DNA of 64,000 nucleotides from the NCBI RefSeq assembly GCF_910589745.1, contig NZ_OU342399.1, forward strand, positions 1,447,501 through 1,511,500, written 5' to 3'. The notes below the pieces were generated by a model. The model saw nothing but the letters and a program-made list of their open reading frames with translations, made no database searches and had not been told where the DNA came from. This document shows, piece by piece, positions 40,200 to 48,733 of this stretch. This DNA comes from Candidatus Arcticimaribacter forsetii (lineage in GTDB: Bacteria; Bacteroidota; Bacteroidia; Flavobacteriales; Flavobacteriaceae). The position numbers and the translations under genes are program-made. Every line of letters starts with the position of its first letter. Within the stretch, counting starts at the first letter, position 1.

Positions 40200-40733
40200 C
40201 TACTGACCTACAACTACTTTTGGATAGCGTAGAATTTTATCTCCAAGCTTATATCCTTTTTCTACTACATCTATTACTTTTCCAGTCTGGTCTTCTCCAG
40301 CAGGGATTTGTGTAATTGCTTCATGAACTTCTGAATCAAATTGATCTCCAGGTTCAACAACAACTACATCTAACCCTTTGGATTTCAAGGATTCATTTAA
40401 CTTGTTACTAATCAATCTAAACCCGTCAAAATCAGCTGAATTTTCTGATTTATCAGATTCCTTTAATGCTCGTTCAAAATCATCTAGAACAGGCAATAAA
40501 TTAACCATAACATCCTGTCCAGCAGTTTTGAATAATTCGATTCGCTCTTTTGAAGTTCTTTTTTTAAAATTTTCAAATTCAGCAAAAAGTCTTAAATACT
40601 TATCTTTTTCTTGTTCTAAAGATTCTTTAACAGAAATTAATTCCTTTGCCTCTTTAGAAGGTCCCTTCTTAGATGCAGCCTTTTTTGTCGCTGCTTTTTT
40701 AGATGGTTTCTTAGATTCTTCTGTCGTACTCAT
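40200..40733 (-). CDS. grpE: Nucleotide exchange factor GrpE
   Basis: Releases ADP from DnaK. It has 177 residues: a Lys/Ala-rich N-terminal tail (about 1-28), a long coiled coil (30-85, with YLRLFAEFENFKKRTSKERIE) and the C-terminal beta domain. The latter has DVVVVEPGDQFDSEVHEAI and VIDVVEKGYKLGDKILRYPKVVVG. The repetitive basic tail is unusual but seen in relatives. It is first in the grpE-dnaJ operon. Confidence 0.96.
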   Translation of the reverse strand: MSTTEESKKPSKKAATKKAASKKGPSKEAKELISVKESLEQEKDKYLRLFAEFENFKKRTSKERIELFKTAGQDVMVNLLPVLDDFERALKESDKSENSADFDGFRLISNKLNESLKSKGLDVVVVEPGDQFDSEVHEAITQIPAGEDQTGKVIDVVEKGYKLGDKILRYPKVVVGQ

Positions 40734-40803
40734 TCAATTATTTTTCAATTCAGATGCAAAAGTACTGCCATTATGTTAAAATTGTCAAAATGTCACGTAA
40801 AAA

Positions 40804-41706
40804 TTATAGTAAATCTTTCAATGCCTTTTCTAGTGTCGGAAAATTATAAGTGAAATTCTCTTTTTTAACTTTTTCAGAGCTTACAAAATGGCTATTTAAA
40901 ACAAGCGTACTCATTTCACCCACCATTAAACGAATCAAAAATTTAGGTAAAGGAGGCATAAAGAAAGGGCGTCTAATTCTTTGGGCTAGTTGCCTAATGA
41001 ATTCTGTTTGTGAAACGACTTCTGGAGCCACTGCATTATAAACTCCTTCCCACTCGTTATTTGCTGCAGTTAAAAAAAGACGTGCAAGATCAGACACATG
41101 AATCCAAGATTGCCATTGTTGACCAGTTCCAAAAGCTGCTCCCAAACCAAATTGAGTTGGAATTTTAAGCGTTGCTAAAACACCTCCTTGGGTTGCAAGA
41201 ACAAGACCAATTCTTAACTTAGAAACTTTGATATTTAAAGCTTGAAATTCATCTACTGCTTTTTCCCAATCAATAACAACTTGTTCCATAAAAGAACCTG
41301 AAGAAACAGGATCCTCTTCGTCATGAATTTTGTCGGGAGAAGAAGGATATACCCCAATTGCGGATGCAGAAACTACACTCGAAACTGTATGATTTATTCC
41401 TTCTAAGGTTTTTACTAATAGGGATGTAGTATTTATTCTACTGGTTAATATTTCATTTTTATATTTCTTGGTCCAAGGCTTTGAAACAGTAGCACCTGCT
41501 AAATGAATTATGGTATCCACTCCATTCAAACATTCTGAATCGATTAACCCTTCTTCAGGGTTCCAATAAAAACCTTTTATTCCTTTATGAAAACCAAGTT
41601 TAGATTTGCTCCTTGTTAAAAAATGAACTTCATGACCTTCTTTTAGAGCATGCTCAATAAGAATCTTCCCCACCAAACCTGTCGCACCACTTATTAAAAA
41701 CTTCAT
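40804..41706 (-). CDS. TIGR01777 family SDR epimerase
   Basis: A 300-residue NAD(P)-dependent extended SDR of the YfcH type. The longest frame starts at a TTG at 41733. The ATG at 41706 gives the canonical MKFLISGATGLVGK with the nucleotide-binding GxxGxxG. Other marks are FYWNPEEG, VDTIIHLAGATVSKPWT and a C-terminal LVGEMSTLVLNSHFV region of the DUF1731 type. Substrate unknown. It follows mnmD on the same strand by 27 bp. Confidence 0.92.
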   Translation of the reverse strand: MKFLISGATGLVGKILIEHALKEGHEVHFLTRSKSKLGFHKGIKGFYWNPEEGLIDSECLNGVDTIIHLAGATVSKPWTKKYKNEILTSRINTTSLLVKTLEGINHTVSSVVSASAIGVYPSSPDKIHDEEDPVSSGSFMEQVVIDWEKAVDEFQALNIKVSKLRIGLVLATQGGVLATLKIPTQFGLGAAFGTGQQWQSWIHVSDLARLFLTAANNEWEGVYNAVAPEVVSQTEFIRQLAQRIRRPFFMPPLPKFLIRLMVGEMSTLVLNSHFVSSEKVKKENFTYNFPTLEKALKDLL

Positions 41707-41733
41707 TCTATTTTTTTTGTAAAAATAATACAA

Positions 41734-42489
41734 TTAAGCCCGAATTGCACGTAACATTTCACGTTTTCCAGGAGGTCCTTCTATTCTAAAGACCTCCAAC
41801 CCTAAAGATTCTAATGATCTTCTAACACAGCCTTTTGCGGAATAAGTGACAAATACACCATTCCTGTTTAGAGCATTTATTATCGGACCAAGTGTTTCTT
41901 CACTCCACATTTGAGGTTGCACACGGAATCCAAAAGCGTCATAATAGATAACGTCATACTTCGAAACAGGATTGAAGTTTTCCATCAAAATTTTATTTTT
42001 TAAGAGAGTGAAAAATGGATTGATTTTATTTTTCTTTTCCCATGGAGATAAATGGAGTTTTTTTAAAATGGATTTATAATTTTTAGAAGGAAAAAGGGAA
42101 TCAAAATCTAAATCTTGAACTTCAAGAAAAGATAATGGAAACGCTTCAATAGTTTCGAATTCTACTTCAAATTCATTTTCAGTTGCATACTCTAAGGATA
42201 GCAGTGCATTTAGACCAGTACCAAATCCCATTTCGAAAACAGTACAAGTCTTATCATTGATTTTATTTAAAGATTTCCAAAAAGACAAACCAGACTCAAT
42301 ATAAACATGCATGGCTTCGTTATAAGCACCATGCATGGAATGATAATATTCATCCCACTGCTCCATATATAAAGTGGAACTTCCGTCTGCCGTTATGACT
42401 TTTTCTCTTTTGATTCCATAAAGGTAAAAAAATGAATATTGATCTTTTAAAAAGATATGATTTAAAAAATTAATCTTTAATTTTGACAT
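41734..42489 (-). CDS. mnmD: tRNA 5-methylaminomethyl-2-thiouridine methyltransferase (MnmD)
   Basis: The stand-alone methyltransferase half of MnmC, which adds methyl to nm5(s2)U34 of tRNA. It has 251 residues, with the SAM motif TVFEMGFGTGLNALLSLEYA and the family phrases YHSMHGAYNEAMHVYIESGL and FVTYSAKGCVRRSLESLGL. An N-terminal extension of about 25 residues precedes the usual start (KREKVITADGS), but no start codon lies at that point, so the ATG at 42489 is kept. It is divergent from ilvE with only 15 bp between. Confidence 0.9.
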   Translation of the reverse strand: MSKLKINFLNHIFLKDQYSFFYLYGIKREKVITADGSSTLYMEQWDEYYHSMHGAYNEAMHVYIESGLSFWKSLNKINDKTCTVFEMGFGTGLNALLSLEYATENEFEVEFETIEAFPLSFLEVQDLDFDSLFPSKNYKSILKKLHLSPWEKKNKINPFFTLLKNKILMENFNPVSKYDVIYYDAFGFRVQPQMWSEETLGPIINALNRNGVFVTYSAKGCVRRSLESLGLEVFRIEGPPGKREMLRAIRA

Positions 42490-42504
42490 TTATTAGCAGG
42501 AATA

Positions 42505-43575
42505 ATGAAAATAACACACACAAAAGAATCTAGAATAAAAAATGTTGATTTTGACAATTTAAGTTTTGGAGAAATCTTTACGGACCACATGTTTGTATGC
42601 GACTATAAAGATGGCGTTTGGAATACGCCAGAAATTATGCCATATCAACCTATTCAAATGGATCCATCTTCAAGTGTTTTTCATTATGGGCAAGCTGTTT
42701 TTGAGGGAATGAAAGCCTATAAAGATGAATCTAACGAAGTTTGGTTATTTCGTCCAGATCAAAATTTTGAGCGTATAAATAAATCTTCGGAGCGTTTATC
42801 AATGCCTACATTTCCAAAGGAATTATTTTTTAACGGACTTGAAAAACTATTAAGTCTAGATAAAGAGTGGATCAAAAAAGGAACCGGTAATTCTCTTTAC
42901 ATACGACCATTTGTTTTTGCAAGTCAAGCAGGCGTTCAAGCTTCAGCTTCTAATGCATATAAATTTATGATCATTTGTTCTCCTGTTAGTAGCTATTACA
43001 GTTCCTCGGAAGTTCATGTTCAAGTTGCAGAAAAATACAGTAGAGCTGCATCTGGAGGTGTAGGATTTGCGAAAGCTGCAGGAAATTATGCCGCTCAATT
43101 TTACCCCACCTCACTCGCACTTAAAGAAGGGTTTCAACAAATTATTTGGACCGACGCTAACACCCACGAGTATTTAGAAGAAGCGGGTACAATGAATATC
43201 TTTTTCAGAATTAACGACACACTTGTAACAACCCCAACTAGTGACAGGATTCTTGACGGAATAACAAGAAAAAGTATTTTAAGACTATCGGAACACCTAG
43301 GTATTAAAACTGATGTTCGTCCGATTACTATTCATGAACTCCTTTCTGCAAAAAAAGACGGAAGTTTAAAAGAGATTTTTGGTGCAGGTACAGCAGTAGT
43401 AGTTAGTCCAATAAAAGGTTTTGGATATCAAAACGAACGATATGTATTAGAAGACATTGAAGATTCTTTTGCTCAGAAACTCAAAAATCACATGGTGGCT
43501 ATTCAAACTAATGCTGCAGAAGATCCATTTGGATGGCGTTATCCAGTGAACACTACTGATTCAGTATCGCTTTAA
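42505..43575 (+). CDS. ilvE: Branched-chain amino acid aminotransferase
   Basis: A PLP enzyme for the last step of Leu, Ile and Val synthesis and the first of their breakdown. It has 356 residues, the eukaryote-like class (BCAT type II). Landmarks are SSVFHYGQAVFEGMKAY, LYIRPFVFASQ, the PLP lysine in GGVGFAKAAGNYAAQ and EEAGTMNIFF. Its 3' end overlaps the convergent pyrophosphohydrolase gene by 23 bp. Confidence 0.96.
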   Translation: MKITHTKESRIKNVDFDNLSFGEIFTDHMFVCDYKDGVWNTPEIMPYQPIQMDPSSSVFHYGQAVFEGMKAYKDESNEVWLFRPDQNFERINKSSERLSMPTFPKELFFNGLEKLLSLDKEWIKKGTGNSLYIRPFVFASQAGVQASASNAYKFMIICSPVSSYYSSSEVHVQVAEKYSRAASGGVGFAKAAGNYAAQFYPTSLALKEGFQQIIWTDANTHEYLEEAGTMNIFFRINDTLVTTPTSDRILDGITRKSILRLSEHLGIKTDVRPITIHELLSAKKDGSLKEIFGAGTAVVVSPIKGFGYQNERYVLEDIEDSFAQKLKNHMVAIQTNAAEDPFGWRYPVNTTDSVSL

Positions 43576-43942
43576 TATTGGGTTTAAAATAGTTCGGCCC
43601 TTTCATTACTTTTCCATCTTCTCTGTAAATTGGGTTTCCATCTTCACCTAACTTACTCATATTAGAACGCTGTATTTCTTCGAAAACTTCAGTGATTTTA
43701 TGCTGCATTCCATGGGTAAGAATAGTTCCACATAAAATATAAAGCATATCCCCTAAGGCATCTGCCACTTCTACTAAATCATTATTTTGAACTGCTTCTA
43801 AATATTCTTCATTCTCTTCTTTCATTAAGTTGAAACGAAGTTCTTTAATTTTATCAGAGACTTCAATAGTTGGTTTTTGATTTACACCGATCTTAAAAGC
43901 TTCATGAAAAGCTTGTACGGCATCTAATTCATTTTTAATCAT
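43553..43942 (-). CDS. MazG-like / all-alpha NTP pyrophosphohydrolase
   Basis: A 129-residue all-alpha NTP pyrophosphohydrolase. The metal-binding helix pair shows EENEEYLEA and then EVADALGDMLYILCGT, the ExxE...ExxD pattern of this superfamily. The closing GPNYFKPNIKAIL is as in the phosphoribosyl-ATP pyrophosphohydrolase-like proteins. It may clean non-canonical nucleotides. Its substrate is not evident. Convergent with ilvE. Confidence 0.9.
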   Translation of the reverse strand: MIKNELDAVQAFHEAFKIGVNQKPTIEVSDKIKELRFNLMKEENEEYLEAVQNNDLVEVADALGDMLYILCGTILTHGMQHKITEVFEEIQRSNMSKLGEDGNPIYREDGKVMKGPNYFKPNIKAILNQ

Positions 43943-43990
43943 ATGGATCTAGTTTAATTTAACCCAAGGCTAAACTTAGTTGTAACATAA

Positions 43991-44023
43991 TTCCAAATCC
44001 AAAAGGTTTGGAACTATTTTTTT
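43991..44023 (+). terminator. Likely intrinsic terminator
   Basis: TTCCAAATCC pairs with GGTTTGGAA with one bulged T, followed by TA and a 7-T run (44017-44023). It points along the plus strand, downstream of ilvE after crossing the antisense gene. Confidence 0.55.
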
Positions 44024-44047
44024 ATAATTTCGTAGAAAATTAACGTT

Positions 44048-44239
44048 ATGTTTTCAAACGGACAACTCCTTTTCTCAGTATTTTTTGTAATTGCTTTTAC
44101 AATTGCGATCACATATACCTATAGAAAGGATTTCAAAGGACATCAAGTACATTACAAAGGAAGCTTTAAAATCTTACTTACCTTTATTGCAGCGATAGTT
44201 GTTTTATTTTTTATTAAATATTTCACCCAAGCAGACTAA
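44048..44239 (+). CDS. Small two-helix membrane protein
   Basis: A 63-residue protein with two hydrophobic segments (LLFSVFFVIAFTIAITYTY and ILLTFIAAIVVLFFIKYF) joined by a basic loop containing YKGSFK. Short proteins of this build are common in Flavobacteriia. No function is known to me. It is on the same strand as, and 32 bp before, the SRPBCC gene. Confidence 0.75.
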   Translation: MFSNGQLLFSVFFVIAFTIAITYTYRKDFKGHQVHYKGSFKILLTFIAAIVVLFFIKYFTQAD

Positions 44240-44271
44240 CCAAGTAACTCCTTAATTATAATTCATAAAAA

Positions 44272-45273
44272 ATGCATTACATACGTTTTATTATAGGAGT
44301 TCTTTTTTTCATATTTCTTATTTTCCTATTGCATATTAAGAATATCCCTTCAGAATTTAAAATAAAGCGTACGATAACTACTTCGATTCCCGCTGAGACA
44401 TTATATAAATACATTCATGATTTTGAACAGTGGCCGGAGTGGAATCCATGGATACAAGAAGATCCTGAAATGAAGCTCACTTTTGACAAAACTAATTCAG
44501 AACTACCTTCTTATAAATGGTATGGAAAAGAGGGATCTGGATCTGTAAAAACAATAACAACAGACTACCCACACCAAATAAAGCAGGTTATGTTATTTGA
44601 TGGTTTTAACCCCGCTAACATATCATGGTATATTAAAGAAGATTCTAATACGCTTCAATGGACAATGGAAGGGGAAATGGATTTTGCAATGAAAATTTTT
44701 ACTCTAATGAGTGGAAGCATGGATTCAATGATTGGACCTTATTATGAAAGAGGTTTAAAAAACATAAATCAAATTTTAAGCAATAAGCTAAATGAATATC
44801 GGTTTAAGTTAATAGAAAATGAGTCACTTCAAAAACAATTTTATCTGAATAAAACCTATTTTTCAAAACCCGATAAAATTGATTCCATAAGAACAGCTGA
44901 CTCTAAAATTTTATTAGAATATGCTAGAGAAAATAAGTTACAAACCGATGGGATATTATTTACTCTAACTCCGAGATTAGATTCAATAGCCGTAACCTGG
45001 AAACTTGCATTACCTATAAAAGAATATCACAAATCGACAAACCCATTCATTAAGTGTAGATTAATGCGAGAAAGAAAAAGTTTGAGTGGAATTCATTATG
45101 GTCCAAAAGACAAGATTGAAACGTCTTGGAATACACTTTACAAAAAAATAGATGAAATAAATCCTAAACTCCAATATTATCAAATTACTAGATATATTAA
45201 AGATGCTACCTTTGATAAAGATCCTTTAAGTTGGGAAACAGAACTTATTTTACCTTATAAACTAGATTTTTAA
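44272..45273 (+). CDS. Membrane-anchored SRPBCC domain protein with GyrI-like C-terminal part
   Basis: A 333-residue protein. Residues 4-23 form a signal anchor (FIIGVLFFIFLIFLLHI). Residues 28-170 are an SRPBCC (START-like) lipid or ligand pocket, with the start IKRTITTSIPAETLYKYIHDFEQWPEWNPW. The last 150 residues look like the GyrI/effector-binding fold (YHKSTNPFIKCRLM, then SGIHYGPKDKIETSWNTLY), by shape rather than by a firm match. No enzymatic residues are evident. Possibly a ligand-binding envelope protein. Confidence 0.75.
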   Translation: MHYIRFIIGVLFFIFLIFLLHIKNIPSEFKIKRTITTSIPAETLYKYIHDFEQWPEWNPWIQEDPEMKLTFDKTNSELPSYKWYGKEGSGSVKTITTDYPHQIKQVMLFDGFNPANISWYIKEDSNTLQWTMEGEMDFAMKIFTLMSGSMDSMIGPYYERGLKNINQILSNKLNEYRFKLIENESLQKQFYLNKTYFSKPDKIDSIRTADSKILLEYARENKLQTDGILFTLTPRLDSIAVTWKLALPIKEYHKSTNPFIKCRLMRERKSLSGIHYGPKDKIETSWNTLYKKIDEINPKLQYYQITRYIKDATFDKDPLSWETELILPYKLDF

Positions 45274-45285
45274 AATATTGAAGAA

Positions 45286-45657
45286 ATGAAAATATTATTA
45301 TGGGTGTTTTTAGGAGGAGGATTAGGAAGTAGCTTACGCTATGGAATTCATTTGCTATTTAAAAACACTACTTCTTTATATCCTGTTGGAACTTTTGTAG
45401 CAAATTTAGTGGGGTGTCTTTTAATAGGAATATTATTTGGAGTGCTTCAAAAACTCAATCTTCTAAAATCAGAAATACATTTCTTTTTTATTGTTGGTTT
45501 TACAGGAGGACTAACAACTTTCTCTTCTTTTGCCATTGAAAACGTGCATCTATTTCGTGAACAAACCTTACTTCAACCCTTAATCTATACTTTTGGTAGT
45601 CTAATTATAGGGGTTTTGATGGTAATTGCTGGACTTTGGCTTTCTAAATCTCTTTAG
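45286..45657 (+). CDS. crcB: Fluoride exporter CrcB/Fluc
   Basis: A small four-helix fluoride channel of 123 residues acting as a dual-topology dimer. Motifs are GGGLGSSLRYG, GTFVANLVGCLLIG and GGLTTFSSFAIE. It lies 12 bp after the SRPBCC gene, so it is likely cotranscribed. There is no fluoride riboswitch upstream: the gap is too short. Confidence 0.95.
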   Translation: MKILLWVFLGGGLGSSLRYGIHLLFKNTTSLYPVGTFVANLVGCLLIGILFGVLQKLNLLKSEIHFFFIVGFTGGLTTFSSFAIENVHLFREQTLLQPLIYTFGSLIIGVLMVIAGLWLSKSL

Positions 45658-45749
45658 AAAGAAACTAGAAAATAATTTAATTTATTAACAATCAATTGAT
45701 TATAAATATCAAATGATTAATTGCACCTATTTATTAATAAAATTAGGCA

Positions 45750-45877
45750 CCCCCCCCTTAAAATTAGGGGGAATTCTTAAAATATTCAATTTAAATTTAC
45801 AATACCCCTATTTTTTAGGGGTAAATTTTATAAATAATATAAAAATAATAAATTTTATATTAAAATTTAGGGGGTAA
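45750..45877. promoter_or_regulatory. Cluster of GGGG-type inverted repeats before glnB
   Basis: Three related elements lie in the 269-bp gap before glnB. A run of C (45750-45757) faces TTAGGGGG (45764-45771). A perfect inverted repeat TACCCCTA-TTTTT-TAGGGGTA lies at 45803-45823. A half element TTAGGGGGTAA sits at 45867-45877. The surrounding sequence is otherwise almost pure A/T. The motif resembles the repeat between the glutamine synthetase genes (59865-59886). Alternatively one is a terminator for crcB. Confidence 0.55.
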
Positions 45878-45892
45878 TCATCAAAAGCATAC

Positions 45893-45900
45893 TATTTTTG
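45893..45900 (+). promoter_or_regulatory. Predicted glnB -7 element
   Basis: TATTTTTG matches TAnnTTTG, 27 bp upstream of the glnB ATG. There is no clear -33 TTG, so an activator may be needed. The GGGGG element at 45870-45874 lies just upstream, where an activator would bind. Confidence 0.5.
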
Positions 45901-45926
45901 ATCAAAATCATTTAAACAATAATTAT

Positions 45927-46265
45927 ATGAAAAAAGTAGAAGCGATTATTCGCAAATCAAAATTTGGAGACGTAAGAGATGCGCTCCATAAAGTAGAGGT
46001 TAACTTTTTTAGTTACTGGGATGTTACTGGGGTTGGAAATGAAAAAGAAGGGCACGTTTACCGAGGCATTTCTTACAGCACATCTGACATTCAAAGAAGA
46101 TATTTATCCATTGTAGTTAATGACCAATTTCTTGAAAGAACAATTGATGCCATTACAAGTTCAGCCGGAACAGGAGCTGTTGGTGATGGAAAAATATTTG
46201 TTTCCAGTATAGACGAAGCGATTAGAATTCGTACCGGAGAAACTGGAGGAGAAACACTTAACTAA
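45927..46265 (+). CDS. glnB: PII nitrogen regulatory protein
   Basis: A trimeric sensor of 2-oxoglutarate and ATP/ADP, 112 residues. Start MKKVEAIIRKSKFGDVRDAL and the C-terminal GDGKIFVSSIDEAIRIRTGETG are standard. The T loop reads YRGISYSTSDIQRRY. Tyr50 sits where E. coli GlnB carries the uridylylated Tyr51, but the rest of the loop differs. It is directly followed by amt (24 bp), so it probably gates the ammonium channel (GlnK role). See the repeats upstream. Confidence 0.95.
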   Translation: MKKVEAIIRKSKFGDVRDALHKVEVNFFSYWDVTGVGNEKEGHVYRGISYSTSDIQRRYLSIVVNDQFLERTIDAITSSAGTGAVGDGKIFVSSIDEAIRIRTGETGGETLN

Positions 46266-46289
46266 AAAACTAAACAACTATAATTTATT

Positions 46290-47537
46290 ATGGAAACAAC
46301 AGCAATTTTTACAGCAAACAACGTATGGATGATGGTCTGTACGGCACTAGTATTTTTCATGCATTTAGGATTTTCGTTCCTAGAAATTGGATTAACTAGA
46401 CAAAAAAACACAATCAACATCTTATTTAAAAACTTCTTTGTAATAACAGTAGGTCTTTTACTTTATGCAATCGGAGGTTTCAATTTAATGTATCCAGGTT
46501 TCGAGGATGGAGCAATGGGTATTTTCAAATTCGCTGGATGGGGAATAGCATCTCCTGAAAATGGAATGACAACTGCATATGCAGATGGTGGATACACTTG
46601 GTGGACAGACTTCTTATTTCAAGGTATGTTTGCAGCAACTGCAGCAACTATCGTTTCTGGAGCTGTAGCAGAAAGAATTAAACTTAAAAGTTTCATGATT
46701 TTTGCTATTATATATGTAGGATTAATCTATCCAATAGTAGGTTCTTGGAAATGGGGTGGTGGATTCCTTGACGCAATGGGATTCTATGACTTCGCAGGAT
46801 CAACCCTTGTTCATTCTGTAGGAGGATGGGCTGCATTAGTTGCTATTTATTTACTTGGTGCTCGAATTGGAAAATTTGATTCTGACGGAACTTCAAGAGC
46901 AATTCCAGGACACAACCTCCCATTAGCAGCTGCTGGGGTATTAATCCTTTGGTTAGGATGGTTCGGATTTAACGGTGGTTCTGTATTATCAGCAGACCCT
47001 GCATTAACATCATTGACTTTAGTAACTACATGTTTAGCTGCCGCTGCAGGTGGTGTAGCATCAGCTATATTCTCTAACTTTCTTTATAAAAACTTTGATC
47101 TTACCATGTTTATGAATGGTGTACTTGGTGGTTTAGTTGGAATTACTGCTGGAGCAGACCAAATGGGACCATTGGATGCGGTTATTATTGGAATTATAGC
47201 AGGTATCATAATTGTACTTGGAGTTTCTTTAATTGATAAACTTAAACTTGACGATCCAGTAGGAGCAGTAGCTGTTCACTTAATCTGTGGGATTTGGGGA
47301 ACCTTAGCAGTAGGAATATTTGGAGCAATGGCAGGATTTGATCAATTCTTGATCCAACTAGCTGGTGTAGGAATTGTAGGGGCATTCTGTGTAATCACAA
47401 GCTTCTTAATTATGCTATTAGTAAAAGTAATTTCTGGAGGAAGCATCAGAGTTGAAAAAGAAGAAGAACTTAAAGGACTAGACATTTCAGAGCACGGTAT
47501 GGATGCTTATGCAGACTTTAGACTTAACCAACACTAA
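46290..47537 (+). CDS. amt: Ammonium transporter (Amt/MEP/Rh family)
   Basis: An 11-helix ammonium channel in the inner membrane, 415 residues. The twin pore histidines appear in GSTLVHSVGGW and VAVHLICGIWG. The phenylalanine-gate region and the GWFGFNGGSVL block are present. It has no cleaved signal peptide. It is cotranscribed with glnB upstream and a porin-like gene 26 bp downstream. Confidence 0.96.
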   Translation: METTAIFTANNVWMMVCTALVFFMHLGFSFLEIGLTRQKNTINILFKNFFVITVGLLLYAIGGFNLMYPGFEDGAMGIFKFAGWGIASPENGMTTAYADGGYTWWTDFLFQGMFAATAATIVSGAVAERIKLKSFMIFAIIYVGLIYPIVGSWKWGGGFLDAMGFYDFAGSTLVHSVGGWAALVAIYLLGARIGKFDSDGTSRAIPGHNLPLAAAGVLILWLGWFGFNGGSVLSADPALTSLTLVTTCLAAAAGGVASAIFSNFLYKNFDLTMFMNGVLGGLVGITAGADQMGPLDAVIIGIIAGIIIVLGVSLIDKLKLDDPVGAVAVHLICGIWGTLAVGIFGAMAGFDQFLIQLAGVGIVGAFCVITSFLIMLLVKVISGGSIRVEKEEELKGLDISEHGMDAYADFRLNQH

Positions 47538-47563
47538 ACAAACAATAATTTAATATAAACATT

Positions 47564-48607
47564 ATGAAAATTTTCAAAACATCAATTTTATCTTTAGCAT
47601 TATTTGCATCGACAATTACTTTTGCTCAAGAAACAGAAGTAGCAACTGAAGAAGCTGCTCCAACATTTAGCGTTAGCGGATCAGTTGACACTTATTTTAG
47701 AAGTGCAGAATTTGCTCCGAACACTTCATTTGCTGGGATCCCTGGATTTGCACTTGGGATGGCTAACATTGTTCTTTCTTATGAAGGAGAAAAACATGGA
47801 TTTGTAGCTGATTTAGTATACGGACCAAGAGGAACCGAAGCTGTATTCAACTCTGTTGGATCTTCTAACATCGTAAACCAGTTATATGCATACTACAATG
47901 TAAGCGATAGTTTTACGTTAACATTGGGTAACTTCAACACATTCCTTGGATATGAAGTTATTTCGCCAGTAGCAAACTTCAACTACTCAACTTCTTACAT
48001 GTTCTCTTACGGACCATTCTCTCATACAGGTATTAAAGCTGATTTTGCTTTATCTGATGATGTATCTTTAATGGTTGCAGTATTAAACCAAACTGACTAC
48101 ACAGAAGGAAACATTGACTCGGATGGAGTTATGTTTGAGAAATACATGTACGGTGTACAATTAGGATTATACGGACAATACATTAACCTATTGGCTGGTG
48201 AAGATTACACTCAAATTGATTTCACAGGAGGTCTTGACATTACAGACTCTTTCTTTTTAGGAGTTAACGCTACTTCTACTGATTTAGGTGGAGATGCAGG
48301 ATTCTCTGGAATTGCACTATATCCTCAGGTTGCTTTATCTGAAAGCTTTAGTGTAGGATTAAGAGGTGAAATCTTTAGCGAGACTGATGGTGGTGTTGGA
48401 GCTTTATACTCTGGATCTCTAGACGGAAGTACAGAAGATGCTGACAATACATCTATCACTATCACTGGTAGCTATACTAGTGGAAACTTTATATTAAAGC
48501 CAGAATTTAGAATTGACACTGCATCTGCAAACATCTACTCTAAAAATGCAACTGACTTTTCTGACAACTTAGCGTCTTTTGTAGTAGCCGCTATATATTC
48601 ATTCTAA
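47564..48607 (+). CDS. Outer membrane beta-barrel (porin-like) protein of the ammonium operon
   Basis: A 347-residue protein with a signal peptide (MKIFKTSILSLALFASTITFAQ). The rest alternates polar and hydrophobic residues in short strands with acidic loops and ends VVAAIYSF, a typical C-terminal aromatic of barrels. About 14-16 strands are expected. Its position after glnB-amt suggests a porin for ammonium or another nitrogen source; this is inference from context. A strong terminator follows. Confidence 0.85.
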   Translation: MKIFKTSILSLALFASTITFAQETEVATEEAAPTFSVSGSVDTYFRSAEFAPNTSFAGIPGFALGMANIVLSYEGEKHGFVADLVYGPRGTEAVFNSVGSSNIVNQLYAYYNVSDSFTLTLGNFNTFLGYEVISPVANFNYSTSYMFSYGPFSHTGIKADFALSDDVSLMVAVLNQTDYTEGNIDSDGVMFEKYMYGVQLGLYGQYINLLAGEDYTQIDFTGGLDITDSFFLGVNATSTDLGGDAGFSGIALYPQVALSESFSVGLRGEIFSETDGGVGALYSGSLDGSTEDADNTSITITGSYTSGNFILKPEFRIDTASANIYSKNATDFSDNLASFVVAAIYSF

Positions 48608-48635
48608 AAGAAATTAATACATAATTGTTTGGTTT

Positions 48636-48675
48636 CCCCCCGCAAAGTTTTGGTAGCCTTTGTGGGGGTTTTTTT
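48636..48675 (+). terminator. Strong intrinsic terminator of the glnB-amt-porin operon
   Basis: CCCCCGCAAAG (48637-48647) pairs with CTTTGTGGGGG (48658-48668), followed by a run of T. Confidence 0.9.
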
Positions 48676-48733
48676 ATGCCAAAAATGTTATATTCGTTCA
48701 AACAAAAGCCATACATTAATTACGCTTATATAG

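Noticed and set aside
41707..41733. N-terminal extension of the TIGR01777 epimerase (TTG start)
   Set aside because: The nucleotide-binding MKFLISGATG start at 41706 is the family N-terminus.
45274..45285. Fluoride riboswitch before crcB
   Set aside because: Only 12 bp separate crcB from the previous gene.
45658..45926. NtcA-type or sigma-54 promoter before glnB
   Set aside because: No GTA-N8-TAC site and no TGGCAC-N5-TTGC site was found; only the GGGG-type repeats and a TAnnTTTG box.
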